The position numbers and the translations under genes were made by a program. The notes under the pieces are model-generated. The model saw only the letters and a program-made list of their open reading frames with translations. It did not search any database and was not told the origin of the DNA. A stretch of DNA of 7,096 nt from DASYPP01 sp036006525 (lineage in GTDB: Bacteria > Gemmatimonadota > Gemmatimonadetes > Gemmatimonadales > GWC2-71-9), in NCBI GenBank assembly GCA_036006525.1, contig DASYPP010000097.1:1-7096 (forward strand), written 5' to 3'. Below, one piece after another: positions 1 through 6,754 of this stretch (the stretch's first letter is position 1; every line of letters starts with the position of its first letter).

Positions 1-201
1 CTCTGTGATACCTCTGCGTTCTCTGCGCCTCTGCGTTGGATGTGGCAAGGCTCAACTCGCTGTACTCCCTCAATTTTCCGTCGAATGACCGCCCGCGCCG
101 GCGGAGAACATCAACGCCGAACCGCCGAGTTTCGCTGAGCACGCGCTGAGAACAGCAACTGACTTCAACGCAAAGGCGCTAAGACGCCAAGAGAACAAAC
201 A
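1..201. repeat. Long intergenic repeat, copy 1 (possibly cut by window edge)
   Basis: This is the first of two near-identical units of about 200 bp. It begins with a run of 'ctctgcg' words (1-40), has a GC-rich centre (about 81-130, with ccgcccgcgccggcgg), and ends in 'caaaggcg'-type words (171-196). The two ends are imperfect inverted repeats: 25-40 pairs with 164-179, with 14 of 16 bases complementary, so the unit could fold into a long stem. Compared with copy 2 it has single-base deletions near 80 and 112 and an extra 8-9 bp near 140-148. No gene is supported here. The minus-strand reading frame across both copies translates the repeat words and is not a credible protein. Confidence 0.85.
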
Positions 202-209
202 ATTGTTTT

Positions 210-402
210 CTCTGTGATACCTCTGCGTTCTCTGCGCCTCTGCGTTGGATGTGGCAAGGCTCAACTCGCTGTACTCCCTCAATTTTCCGCTCGAATGACC
301 GCCCGCGCCGGCGGAGTACATCCAACGCCGAGCCGCCGAGGTTTCGCCGAGAACAGCAACTGACTTCAACTCAAAGGCGCAAAGGCGCCAAGAGAACAAC
401 CA
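210..402. repeat. Long intergenic repeat, copy 2
   Basis: This second unit starts 209 bp after the first and matches it almost base for base over the left 80 bp, then with small indels. Its inverted ends are 234-249 and 365-380. The right end holds two exact tandem 'caaaggcg' octamers (372-387) followed by 'ccaagaga'. Between the copies is a short AT-rich joint (about 197-209, containing caattg). The block lies just downstream of the stop codon of the last operon gene. Its fold-back ends might therefore protect or end the transcript, but no T-run typical of an intrinsic terminator is visible. Confidence 0.85.
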
Positions 403-426
403 ATAAGCCCAACCTCGGCACGTAGC

Positions 427-3400
427 TCAATTCTCTACTCGAAAAACCACCCGCGCCGGCAGGCTTCCCACTCGCACTGCCCCGCCCTGCTCCGGCTGTA
501 CCGACTGGTCGTTGAGCTGCACTCCCCGCTGCAACAGCTCCGCCGGCATCTGGAGCACCACGCCGCCTGAGGGCAACGGCCCGGTGCCGTCCACCTGCAC
601 GACGACATTGTCTCCCTCGCGCCGGACCGAAAGATCAATGCTGCCGCCTTCGACTCGGAGTCCTTCCAGCCTGACTCCACTGGTGTCCCGCATCCACTCG
701 AGCGGTATTCCCGCCGCCAGCACCAGGGTGCTGTCTCCGTCCCTCAGGTAGGCGAACATATCCAGCAGCGAGCGCGCGAAATCGGACCCAACCCAGGTGT
801 GCGGCAGGTCGCCCAGGAACCGCGGTGCCGTGCTGTCCCGCCAGACCACCTCAGGCCACTGGTTCCACTCCCGGGGTCGCTGGCCGGCCAGGAGGTACTG
901 CAGCAGCTGATAGGCCTTCTCCCGCCAACCAAGCCGCACCAGGGTGCTCACGTTCCGGAGTTCGTACGGCGTGTACGCCTGCCACCCGGTGGAGTCGCGG
1001 CGGGCCATGACCTCGCGGAAATATCGATCGAACGTGGCCTCCACCAGGTGCCGGGGGAGCTGGTCGAGCATGGCTCCGGGGCTGATGCCGATACTGGTTG
1101 ACGTGGGGTCGTAGTCGGCGAGATCGGCGGAGCCGGGGATGTAATTGATTCCAGCCTGCGCAATCGTGGTGCGGAGCGAGCCGAGCAGGTCGTGGCGGAA
1201 CTCCTCGCTGATCGCCCGATACCTTCCGCTGTCCGCTTCCCCCAGTACCTCGGACAGGTCCGCGGCGTCGGTGAAGCCTCGGGCGGTGAAGAAGTCGTCC
1301 CAATAGGAGTGGACCGGCTTGGCCGAGTAGCCCTCGTGGCTGATCGAGGGCGGCATGAGCCCGTAGAAGCGCAGGCTGTCCACCTGGCGGAGCGCGTCGG
1401 TGCGGAGCGAGCGGCGGAGCGAGTCCATGAACGCCACCGCGCGCTGCACGTGGGGCCAGAGCCTTCGCAGCGTCGAAAGGTCGCCGGTCGAGCGATAGTA
1501 CTCGGCCACCAGGTAGATCAGCTCGCCGTGGCTGTCGTGTTCCGGCACCGGGTCGGAACCCCGGGCATCCACACAACAGGGAACCTTGCCTGACTCGTAC
1601 TGGTACGGTGCGTACCAGTCCATGAACTCGCGGGCCGGTTCGGGATGGCCCAGCCGGAGCAGGGCGGCACTGATCATGGCGCCGTCGCGGATCCAGGAGC
1701 GGCGGTAGGACCGGGCACCCGGCTGCAAGGCGGGGCCGTCCCGATTGATCATCATGTAGGCGACAGTGCTGCGCAAAGCATTCGCGATCCCCCGCGAGGA
1801 ATCCGGGAGCGCGAGCTTCACCCGGTTCACCAGCCCGCGCCAGGTTTCCGCCGTTTGGGCCAGGACCGGGTTCGCGGTTTCGGCAGTGATCGCGGGCTGG
1901 TCCCCGGACCAGGGCACGAGGAGGAATACGTCGCGCGACTGGCCGGCCGCGAGATCCAGTTCATAGACCAGGACGCCCGACGCGTGGCCGAACCGGTCCA
2001 GCACGCGCTTGGGCAGGGGAACCCGGCCGGCCGACAGGAATTCGGTGACGTCGCCGCCGTCGTAACTCGCCGCCCCGAACCGGGAAGCCAGCTGGAGCGG
2101 CAGCACCAGCCGGTCATTGACCCGCACCCGGGAGGAGTCCCCGGTGATGCTGTCGATCCGCGCGACCCCGCCGGGGACGCCGAGGAATTGCCAGGAGGGA
2201 TTGACCTGGAACGGACGGATCGCGAGGGCCAGGGTGACTTCGCCGGCCGTGGCGCCGCGATTGGTGACCCGGTAGCGCACCAGCGCGCTCGCATGGCCCG
2301 GCGCTCCGATCGCGGCCGCGGTCACCCGCAATACGGTCTGCCGTCCGGTCCATTCCACCGAGGGGATCGGGAGGTATCCCTCTTCGAGCGAAGGGGTCGG
2401 CCTGGTGTCGGCCCAGGTCCAGAACTTTCCGTCTTCCAGCAGGAACGGCTCGATGGAGAACTCTCCGGCAAACGGTTCGAACGCCCCGTCCTGACTCAGC
2501 AATGCGCGGTTGCCGTCGCCACTCACTCCGACCATGGTCCAGTAGGACTGCTCGTCGAGCAGGTAGCGGGGGAAGCGACCCCGCGGGGCGTCCGCCGCGA
2601 CGTGGTGGAAGAAAGCGTTCAGGGAGGTTCCCCACTCGAGCGGCTGGACGGCAATGGAGCGGATGCCGTATCCCTGACCATTGCCGGCACTCCTGGTGAA
2701 ACGCAGCCGCAGGTAGCGCGATTCCGACTCGGGGAGATAGAGGTTGTCCACTTCGCCGTTGCCGCCCTGGGTCGAGTAGACCGGAGTCCAGCGGAGACCG
2801 TCGTCAGACAGCTCGACCTGGTACTGGGTGGAATAGCGGCGCGGTTCCCAAAAGATGGTGAGCCCGCCGAACTCCCGCGGCTTCACGAAGTCGAGCGCGA
2901 GCCAGGCTTCTGTGGCGGAGGAAGCGCGCCAGGCCGTGCCGGTATCCGGATCAATCGCGTTGGAGGCGGGATATCCGGCGAGACTGCGGGAGGCGGATGC
3001 GACCGGCGTCAGGTCGTAGGGCCGCTCCGGCTCCCGCGGCTCCAGCCGCAAGTCGTCGAGCCAGACGGTGCCCTTGCCGCCGCTGCCGGCGGTGATCGCG
3101 AACTCCAGCGCCGCGGCGTGCTTCAATTCGCCACCACCGATCGGTCCCCAGGCGAACTCGATCTGCCGCTTGCGGATCGTCACCTTCCGCCAGCCACCCT
3201 GGAAGGTGAACCCGCGCTGGTTCCGCCACCAGACGTTGTCGCCCGTGGCATCGATCAGCTTGAACTCGAGGTTGTTGACCGGGGCGTTGCCGCGGATCCA
3301 GAAACTGAGGACGTAGTTGTCGGGGAAATCGATCGGCAGCGCGCGATGGATCACGGCGTAACCGCCGTGTCCCTGGAAGTCGAAATCGAGCCGCAGCGCC

Positions 3401-3603
3401 TTGCCGGTGTGTCCGCTGTCGGCGCGCTGCAGGAGACTCACGCCGTCCGACGGCGCGGTGGTCCAGTCCGCCGGATTGTCGAAGGTATCCAGCACCCGGA
3501 CGGCGCCGGGCGCCTGCGCGAACAGGTGGGTAGTCACAAGGCAAGTCAGAATCCAAGCGGATCTGCTTACCGCCTTACCGCCATACCGCCTTACCGCCTT
3601 CAT
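427..3603 (-). CDS. Exported multidomain (alpha/alpha)6 glycosidase-like protein with discoidin (F5/8 type C) domain
   Basis: The protein has 1058 residues. The ATG at 3603 overlaps the upstream permease stop (ATGA) and has GGGGAG 9 nt upstream; the frame stays open to 3765, but that extension runs inside the permease gene. Domains seen by eye: signal peptide 1 to about 31 (basic n-region, hydrophobic AWILTCLVTTHLF, AQA cleavage site); a galactose-binding-like CBM/CIA30-type beta-sandwich about 36-190 (ends VWLDDLRLEP); an F5/8 type C (CBM32-like) domain about 198-320 (ASNAIDPDTGTAW, YLRLRF); a large beta-sandwich about 330-590; an (alpha/alpha)6 barrel about 600-960; a C-terminal beta-domain about 970-1058. 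The barrel has RSWIRDGAM (636-643), reminiscent of GH15-type WxRD motifs, then VPEHDSHGE (686-694), SYWDDFF (766-772), REWNQWPEVVW (911-921) and LPHTWVGSDF (933-942). Acidic residues E688, D690, E694, D769, D770, E912 and E918 are catalytic candidates. The likely role is periplasmic or extracellular cleavage of a glycan imported by the adjacent transporter. Family and substrate are not assignable here; inactivity cannot be excluded. Confidence 0.88.
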   Translation of the reverse strand: MKAVRRYGGKAVSRSAWILTCLVTTHLFAQAPGAVRVLDTFDNPADWTTAPSDGVSLLQRADSGHTGKALRLDFDFQGHGGYAVIHRALPIDFPDNYVLSFWIRGNAPVNNLEFKLIDATGDNVWWRNQRGFTFQGGWRKVTIRKRQIEFAWGPIGGGELKHAAALEFAITAGSGGKGTVWLDDLRLEPREPERPYDLTPVASASRSLAGYPASNAIDPDTGTAWRASSATEAWLALDFVKPREFGGLTIFWEPRRYSTQYQVELSDDGLRWTPVYSTQGGNGEVDNLYLPESESRYLRLRFTRSAGNGQGYGIRSIAVQPLEWGTSLNAFFHHVAADAPRGRFPRYLLDEQSYWTMVGVSGDGNRALLSQDGAFEPFAGEFSIEPFLLEDGKFWTWADTRPTPSLEEGYLPIPSVEWTGRQTVLRVTAAAIGAPGHASALVRYRVTNRGATAGEVTLALAIRPFQVNPSWQFLGVPGGVARIDSITGDSSRVRVNDRLVLPLQLASRFGAASYDGGDVTEFLSAGRVPLPKRVLDRFGHASGVLVYELDLAAGQSRDVFLLVPWSGDQPAITAETANPVLAQTAETWRGLVNRVKLALPDSSRGIANALRSTVAYMMINRDGPALQPGARSYRRSWIRDGAMISAALLRLGHPEPAREFMDWYAPYQYESGKVPCCVDARGSDPVPEHDSHGELIYLVAEYYRSTGDLSTLRRLWPHVQRAVAFMDSLRRSLRTDALRQVDSLRFYGLMPPSISHEGYSAKPVHSYWDDFFTARGFTDAADLSEVLGEADSGRYRAISEEFRHDLLGSLRTTIAQAGINYIPGSADLADYDPTSTSIGISPGAMLDQLPRHLVEATFDRYFREVMARRDSTGWQAYTPYELRNVSTLVRLGWREKAYQLLQYLLAGQRPREWNQWPEVVWRDSTAPRFLGDLPHTWVGSDFARSLLDMFAYLRDGDSTLVLAAGIPLEWMRDTSGVRLEGLRVEGGSIDLSVRREGDNVVVQVDGTGPLPSGGVVLQMPAELLQRGVQLNDQSVQPEQGGAVRVGSLPARVVFRVEN
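3568..3599 (-). repeat. Four tandem octamers at the glycosidase start
   Basis: On the plus strand this reads as four units of 'taccgcct' (3568-3575, 3576-3583, 3584-3591, 3592-3599) with one mismatch, in unit 2. It begins 1 nt inside the start codon of the 427-3603 gene and encodes residues 2-12, KAVRRYGGKAV. Because 3 x 8 nt = 24 nt, the peptide repeats with an 8-residue period (KAV...KAV). It supplies most of the positive charge of the signal-peptide n-region. Confidence 0.85.
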
Positions 3604-4424
3604 CCCTTCACGCTCCCCTGCATGATCCCCGCGACGTAGTAGCGCTGCAGCACCAGGAATACCCCCACCACCGGCAACACCGTCACCACCGACCCCGCCA
3701 TCATGAGCTCGGTATCCTGCACATGCTCGCCCGAGAGATTGGCGATGGCCACGGGCAGGGTCCACTTCGACTCGTCGCTCAGCACGATCAGGGGCCAGAG
3801 GAAGTCGTTCCAGGTATTGAGGAAGGTCCAGATCGCGAGGGTCGCCAGGATCGGGGTGATCGCCGGCACCACGATGGAACGGTAGATCCGGAACTCGTCG
3901 GCGCCGTCGATCCGCGCCGCATCGAGCAGGTCGTCCGGAATGCTCAGGGCGTATTGCCGTACCAGGAAGATGCCGAAGATGCTCGCCATCCCCGGCACGA
4001 TGACACCCCAGTAGGTATTGATGAAGCCCATCTCGCGAAGCAGCAGGAAGAGCGGCAGCATCGCGACCTGCACCGGTACCACCAGCCCGGTGAGCAGGAT
4101 CCGGAACGCCCGGTCCCGCCCCTTGAACCGGAGCTTGGCAAAGGCATACCCGGCCAGCGAGTTGATGAGCAGGGAAAGCCCGGTGACCGTGACCGCGACG
4201 ATCGTGCTGTTCAACAGGTAGCGGCCCAGGTTGAGCCGGGTGAACAGGGTGCGATAATGCTCCAGGGTGAGCGCGGTGGGGAAGAAGTGGGGCGGCGTAG
4301 AATTCGCCATGCCGGTCGGCATGAAGGAGGCCGACACCATCCAGACCATCGGGAGAATCGCGAAGACCGCCCCGGCGACCAGGGTCCCGTACAACAAGGC
4401 GCGGCCCAGCGAAGGCTTCGTCAT
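3600..4424 (-). CDS. ABC sugar transporter permease, MalG/UgpE type (CUT1 family)
   Basis: This 274-residue inner-membrane subunit of a carbohydrate importer has the usual length for MalG/UgpE-like proteins. Hydrophobic segments are visible at about 10-32, 71-97, 108-130, 137-155, 188-203 and 243-260, consistent with six membrane spans. The EAA loop that docks the ATPase is at 168-187 (DAARIDGADEF, then VVP). Other family hallmarks are the segment LNSTIVAVTVTGLSLLINSLAGYAFAK in part (71-97), NTWNDFLWPL (203-212) and the C-terminal RYYVAGIMQGSVKG (261-274), typical of the family's last helix and tail. The start at 4424 overlaps the stop of the first permease by 4 nt (ATGA), with only a weak ribosome site (GTGAAGAT). 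It also shares 4 nt with the downstream glycosidase gene. Sugar specificity cannot be read from the permease. Confidence 0.95.
   Translation of the reverse strand: MTKPSLGRALLYGTLVAGAVFAILPMVWMVSASFMPTGMANSTPPHFFPTALTLEHYRTLFTRLNLGRYLLNSTIVAVTVTGLSLLINSLAGYAFAKLRFKGRDRAFRILLTGLVVPVQVAMLPLFLLLREMGFINTYWGVIVPGMASIFGIFLVRQYALSIPDDLLDAARIDGADEFRIYRSIVVPAITPILATLAIWTFLNTWNDFLWPLIVLSDESKWTLPVAIANLSGEHVQDTELMMAGSVVTVLPVVGVFLVLQRYYVAGIMQGSVKG
3613..3618 (-). promoter_or_regulatory. Ribosome binding site deciding the glycosidase start
   Basis: On the minus strand GGGGAG lies 9 nt before the ATG at 3603, inside the 3' end of the upstream permease gene. Together with the ATGA stop/start overlap and the signal peptide that begins there, it supports 3603 rather than an upstream in-frame start at 3765. 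Confidence 0.6.
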
Positions 4425-5326
4425 ATCTTCACCCGCTGCAGCCGGGTCTGGACCAGGGTGCCGACCATGATGATGAGGAACAGCGCAAACGCGTAGGACG
4501 CGGCGACCCCCATCCGCCACCAGCGGAAACCTTCCTCGTACATCAGCAGCACCACGGTCTCGGTCGCCTTGAGCGGCCCGCCCGCGGTCATGACATAGGG
4601 CTCGGTGAACACCTGGAAATAGCCGATCATGGTGATCACCGCGACGAACAGCATGGTGGGACCCAGCATCGGGAGGGTCACGTGGCGGAACCGGCGGATC
4701 GCACCGGCGCCATCCAGCCGGGCCGCCTCGTACAGGTCCTCCGGAATGCTCTGCAACCCGGCGATCAGGATCAGCATGTTGTAGCCGAAGTTCTTCCAGG
4801 TCGCCATGAGGATGATGGCAGGCATGGCCCAGTGAGGATCGCCCAGCCAGTTGATCGGGTGAATACCGAACCAGCCCAGCGCGTGATTGAGCAGGCCGTA
4901 CTGGGGGTGGTACAGGTAGCGCCACACGATGGCGACCGCGACGAGGGTCGTCACGAACGGGGTGAAGTAGATGGTGCGGAACAGGCCGCGCATCCGGACC
5001 AGGGGCGCGTTCACCAGCAGCGCGGCCCCCAGCGACATCGCCACGGTGAGCGGGCCGGCCACCAGGGCAAAGTAGAAGGTGTTCTTGAGCGCCAGCCAGA
5101 AGACCGGGTTGTGGACCAGCGCGCTGTAGTTGGCGAGCCCGACGAAGCGGGCGTTGCCGATGTCGCCGATGGCGTAGAGGTCGAAATCGGTGAAGGAGAG
5201 CAGGAGCGCGGCGAGCACGGGCAGCACGAAAAACACGCCGATCAGGAGCAATGCGGGTGACACGAACCACCACCCCGCGCGGTTCTGCCGGCCTTCGACC
5301 TGGCTCTGCACCGCCGCGTCCGCCAT
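4421..5326 (-). CDS. ABC sugar transporter permease, MalF/UgpA type (CUT1 family)
   Basis: This 301-residue inner-membrane permease is the heterodimer partner of the following gene. A short cytoplasmic N-terminus is followed by the first span (about 23-44, SPALLLIGVFFVLPVLAALL), further spans at about 82-108, 121-139, 168-190, 220-240 and 275-295, and the EAA loop EAARLDGAGAIRRF (about 200-213) ending in TLP. FTEPYVMTAGGP (about 240-251) is a conserved stretch of this family. Two starts are possible: GTG at 5329 (302 residues, 4-nt overlap with the upstream stop) or ATG at 5326 (1-nt overlap, TGATG). I chose the ATG because GGGAG sits 7 nt before it and only 4 nt before the GTG. No ATP-binding subunit is encoded next to these permeases, so a shared ATPase of MsmX/UgpC type is presumably supplied from elsewhere in the genome. 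Confidence 0.95.
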   Translation of the reverse strand: MADAAVQSQVEGRQNRAGWWFVSPALLLIGVFFVLPVLAALLLSFTDFDLYAIGDIGNARFVGLANYSALVHNPVFWLALKNTFYFALVAGPLTVAMSLGAALLVNAPLVRMRGLFRTIYFTPFVTTLVAVAIVWRYLYHPQYGLLNHALGWFGIHPINWLGDPHWAMPAIILMATWKNFGYNMLILIAGLQSIPEDLYEAARLDGAGAIRRFRHVTLPMLGPTMLFVAVITMIGYFQVFTEPYVMTAGGPLKATETVVLLMYEEGFRWWRMGVAASYAFALFLIIMVGTLVQTRLQRVKI

Positions 5327-6675
5327 CACCTGGCTCCCAGGGTGTCCCGCGCAAGTATCCAGCGCCGCTTCTCCAGCAGCGCGTTCACGCTCCGGTCCAG
5401 CCGGCTCAGCACCACGTCATTGGGCACCCCGCCCCGGATCGCCTGCTCGGAATAGTCCAGCACCATGGTGGCGATCTGCTCCCACTCCGGGACCGGGGGC
5501 GTGGGCTCCACCCGCTGCAGCTGGTCCCAGAAGGTGCGGCGATTGGGATCCGCCGCGAGCAGTGAATCGCTCCAGGCATCCATCCGAGCCGGCAGGTCGC
5601 CGGTGAGCCCATAGAATTTCCGCTGTTGTTCCGGGCGGCTGAGGAACTCGACCAGCGCCCAGGCTTCCTTCTTGTGCTTGCTGGAGCGGAAGATCGCCAG
5701 GCTGGAGCCGCCGGCCAGCGAAACACCGGACGCCGCTCCGTCAGGCCCCGGCACCGGTGCGGTCGCCCAGGAGGTCTGCATGGAGTCCGGCAGCCGGCGG
5801 GCGAACTCCCCCAGGTTCCAGGGGCCAGTGATCCACATGGAGAAGTAACCCCGTTCGAACTCCTGGTACGCATTAGCCACGTCGTTCAGCCCCTTCACCG
5901 GCGCCAGCGAGTCCCGATAAATCGAGGTATAGAAATCAAACGCCCGGCGGAACGCCGGATCGGAGAACGCGCCGTAGCTGAAATGGTCCTTGAGCAAAGG
6001 CGAGCCGGACTGGAGACCGAAGATCGCCGGCTGGTTCCACTCGTTGGTCGGCAGGTAGATCGCATAGCGATCGGGACCCACCAGCTTCTTGACCGCCCGC
6101 ATCGCGAGGATCCAATCAGCCCACGTGGTGGGGAAGGTCGGGTATCCCGCCCGGGCCAGGATGTCCTTGCGGTAGAACACCAGCCGGGTGTCCACGTACC
6201 AGGGAATCCCGTACGTCGAATCGTCGATGACGTTGGTGCGCCAGATCCCGGGGAAATAGCGGGTGGAATCCAGTGCGGCCGACTGGCGGAGCAGCGAATC
6301 GAGCGGCTCCAGCGCATGCACCGCCACAAATTCGGGGATCCAGGTATTGCCCATCTGCACCACGTCGGGCGAGGCGTTGCCGACGAAGGCGGTAAGCAGC
6401 TTTTCATGGGCCGCGGACCAGGGGATCTGCTGGACCCGCACCCGGATGTTGGGATGCTCCCGCTCGAAGTCCTTGAGCATGTCGGTCACGACCTCGCCCT
6501 CGCGACCGAGCCCCCAGAAGCGATAGGTGACAACGCCATCGTCGGATGTCCGGCCACATGCGGAAGCCAGCATCAACAGCAACAGCAATCGCGAAAACAC
6601 GAAAGAGCGAAAGCGCGAAGAGGATTCGACATCCACTTTGCTGTTCCAAGTATTAATGGAAAGATGCCTGTTCAT
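5326..6675 (-). CDS. Extracellular sugar-binding lipoprotein of ABC importer (solute-binding family 1)
   Basis: This 449-residue protein would capture oligosaccharides outside the inner membrane and deliver them to the permease pair encoded next. It carries a lipoprotein signal: basic RFRSFVFSR (21-29), hydrophobic LLLLLMLASA (30-39) and Cys40 (ASAC; Ala rather than the usual Leu at -3). The mature part begins with VVTYRFWG (48-55), the first beta-strand of these proteins. Family-like segments follow: SPDVVQMGNTWIPEF (102-116), YGIPWYVDTRLVFYRKDIL (155-173), MWITGPWNLGEF (280-291) and LAGGSSLAIFRSSKHKKEAW (320-339), together with a helical C-terminal lobe. Aromatic residues at W158, Y160, W281 and W286 are plausible ligand contacts. 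The start is uncertain: ATG 6675 puts 20 residues ahead of the charged region and lacks a clear ribosome site. GTG at 6636 (residue 14, weak TTGGAA upstream) or GTG at 6600 (residue 26) would give more typical short signals. The ligand is not determinable; the neighbour suggests gluco-oligosaccharides. Confidence 0.93.
   Translation of the reverse strand: MNRHLSINTWNSKVDVESSSRFRSFVFSRLLLLLMLASACGRTSDDGVVTYRFWGLGREGEVVTDMLKDFEREHPNIRVRVQQIPWSAAHEKLLTAFVGNASPDVVQMGNTWIPEFVAVHALEPLDSLLRQSAALDSTRYFPGIWRTNVIDDSTYGIPWYVDTRLVFYRKDILARAGYPTFPTTWADWILAMRAVKKLVGPDRYAIYLPTNEWNQPAIFGLQSGSPLLKDHFSYGAFSDPAFRRAFDFYTSIYRDSLAPVKGLNDVANAYQEFERGYFSMWITGPWNLGEFARRLPDSMQTSWATAPVPGPDGAASGVSLAGGSSLAIFRSSKHKKEAWALVEFLSRPEQQRKFYGLTGDLPARMDAWSDSLLAADPNRRTFWDQLQRVEPTPPVPEWEQIATMVLDYSEQAIRGGVPNDVVLSRLDRSVNALLEKRRWILARDTLGAR
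5334..5338 (-). promoter_or_regulatory. Ribosome binding site that decides the first permease start
   Basis: On the minus strand GGGAG is located 7 nt upstream of ATG 5326 and 4 nt upstream of GTG 5329. It lies within the last codons of the binding-protein gene and favours the ATG. Confidence 0.5.
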
Positions 6676-6709
6676 GCTTCGCGCTTTCGCAGTTTTTCGC
6701 GTTTTCGTG
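6592..6709. repeat. Imperfect inverted repeat of 'cgaaag' octamer words around the binding-protein start
   Basis: The left arm (6592-6623) is four 8-bp words: cgaaaaca, cgaaagag, cgaaagcg and cgaagagg. The right arm (about 6677-6709) is the complementary family (cgctttcg, tttttcgc, gttttcgt). Fourteen bases are perfectly inverted (6607-6620 with 6677-6690) with a 56-bp spacer, and the match continues imperfectly to about 30 bp. The annotated ATG at 6675 lies in the spacer. The left arm is read as codons for RFRSFVFSR in the signal peptide. Confidence 0.8.
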
Positions 6710-6720
6710 TTAGAAAACGC
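6699..6720. other. Short perfect hairpin in the gap before the binding-protein gene
   Basis: The segment gcgttttc - gtgtta - gaaaacgc forms an 8-bp perfect stem with a 6-nt loop. It lies in the 79-nt gap between the stop of the glycoamylase-domain gene and the ATG of the binding protein. It has no following T-run on either strand, so it is not a standard terminator. It might act as an RNA processing or stability element that separates enzyme expression from transporter expression. That role is inferred only from position. Confidence 0.5.
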
Positions 6721-6754
6721 AAATCACAGAAGAACTTGATGGAGACAAGTGAAC

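Noticed and set aside
70..399. A 109-residue minus-strand reading frame across the left block
   Set aside because: It is the translation of two repeat copies, with the same residue pattern twice; it has no credible start signal or domain.
1..402. A possible CRISPR array
   Set aside because: There are only two units, of about 200 bp, similar throughout, with no short-repeat/unique-spacer pattern.
400..426. An intrinsic terminator right after the last gene
   Set aside because: No strong stem followed by a T-run can be seen on the minus strand; only the fold-back ends of the repeat lie downstream.
1645..3639. A 664-residue plus-strand reading frame opposite the glycosidase gene
   Set aside because: It is an antisense shadow in high-GC DNA, rich in Arg, Gly, Pro and Glu with no domain; the minus-strand frame has a signal peptide and clear domains.
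3604..3765. A 54-residue N-terminal extension of the glycosidase
   Set aside because: It lies within the permease coding sequence, is Gly/Arg-rich low-complexity sequence, and would bury the signal peptide that begins at 3603.
4425..5354. A long in-frame N-terminal extension of the second permease (frame open from 5354)
   Set aside because: The stretch is a frame-shifted shadow of the first permease; the genuine MalG-type protein starts at ATG 4424 with an ATGA overlap.
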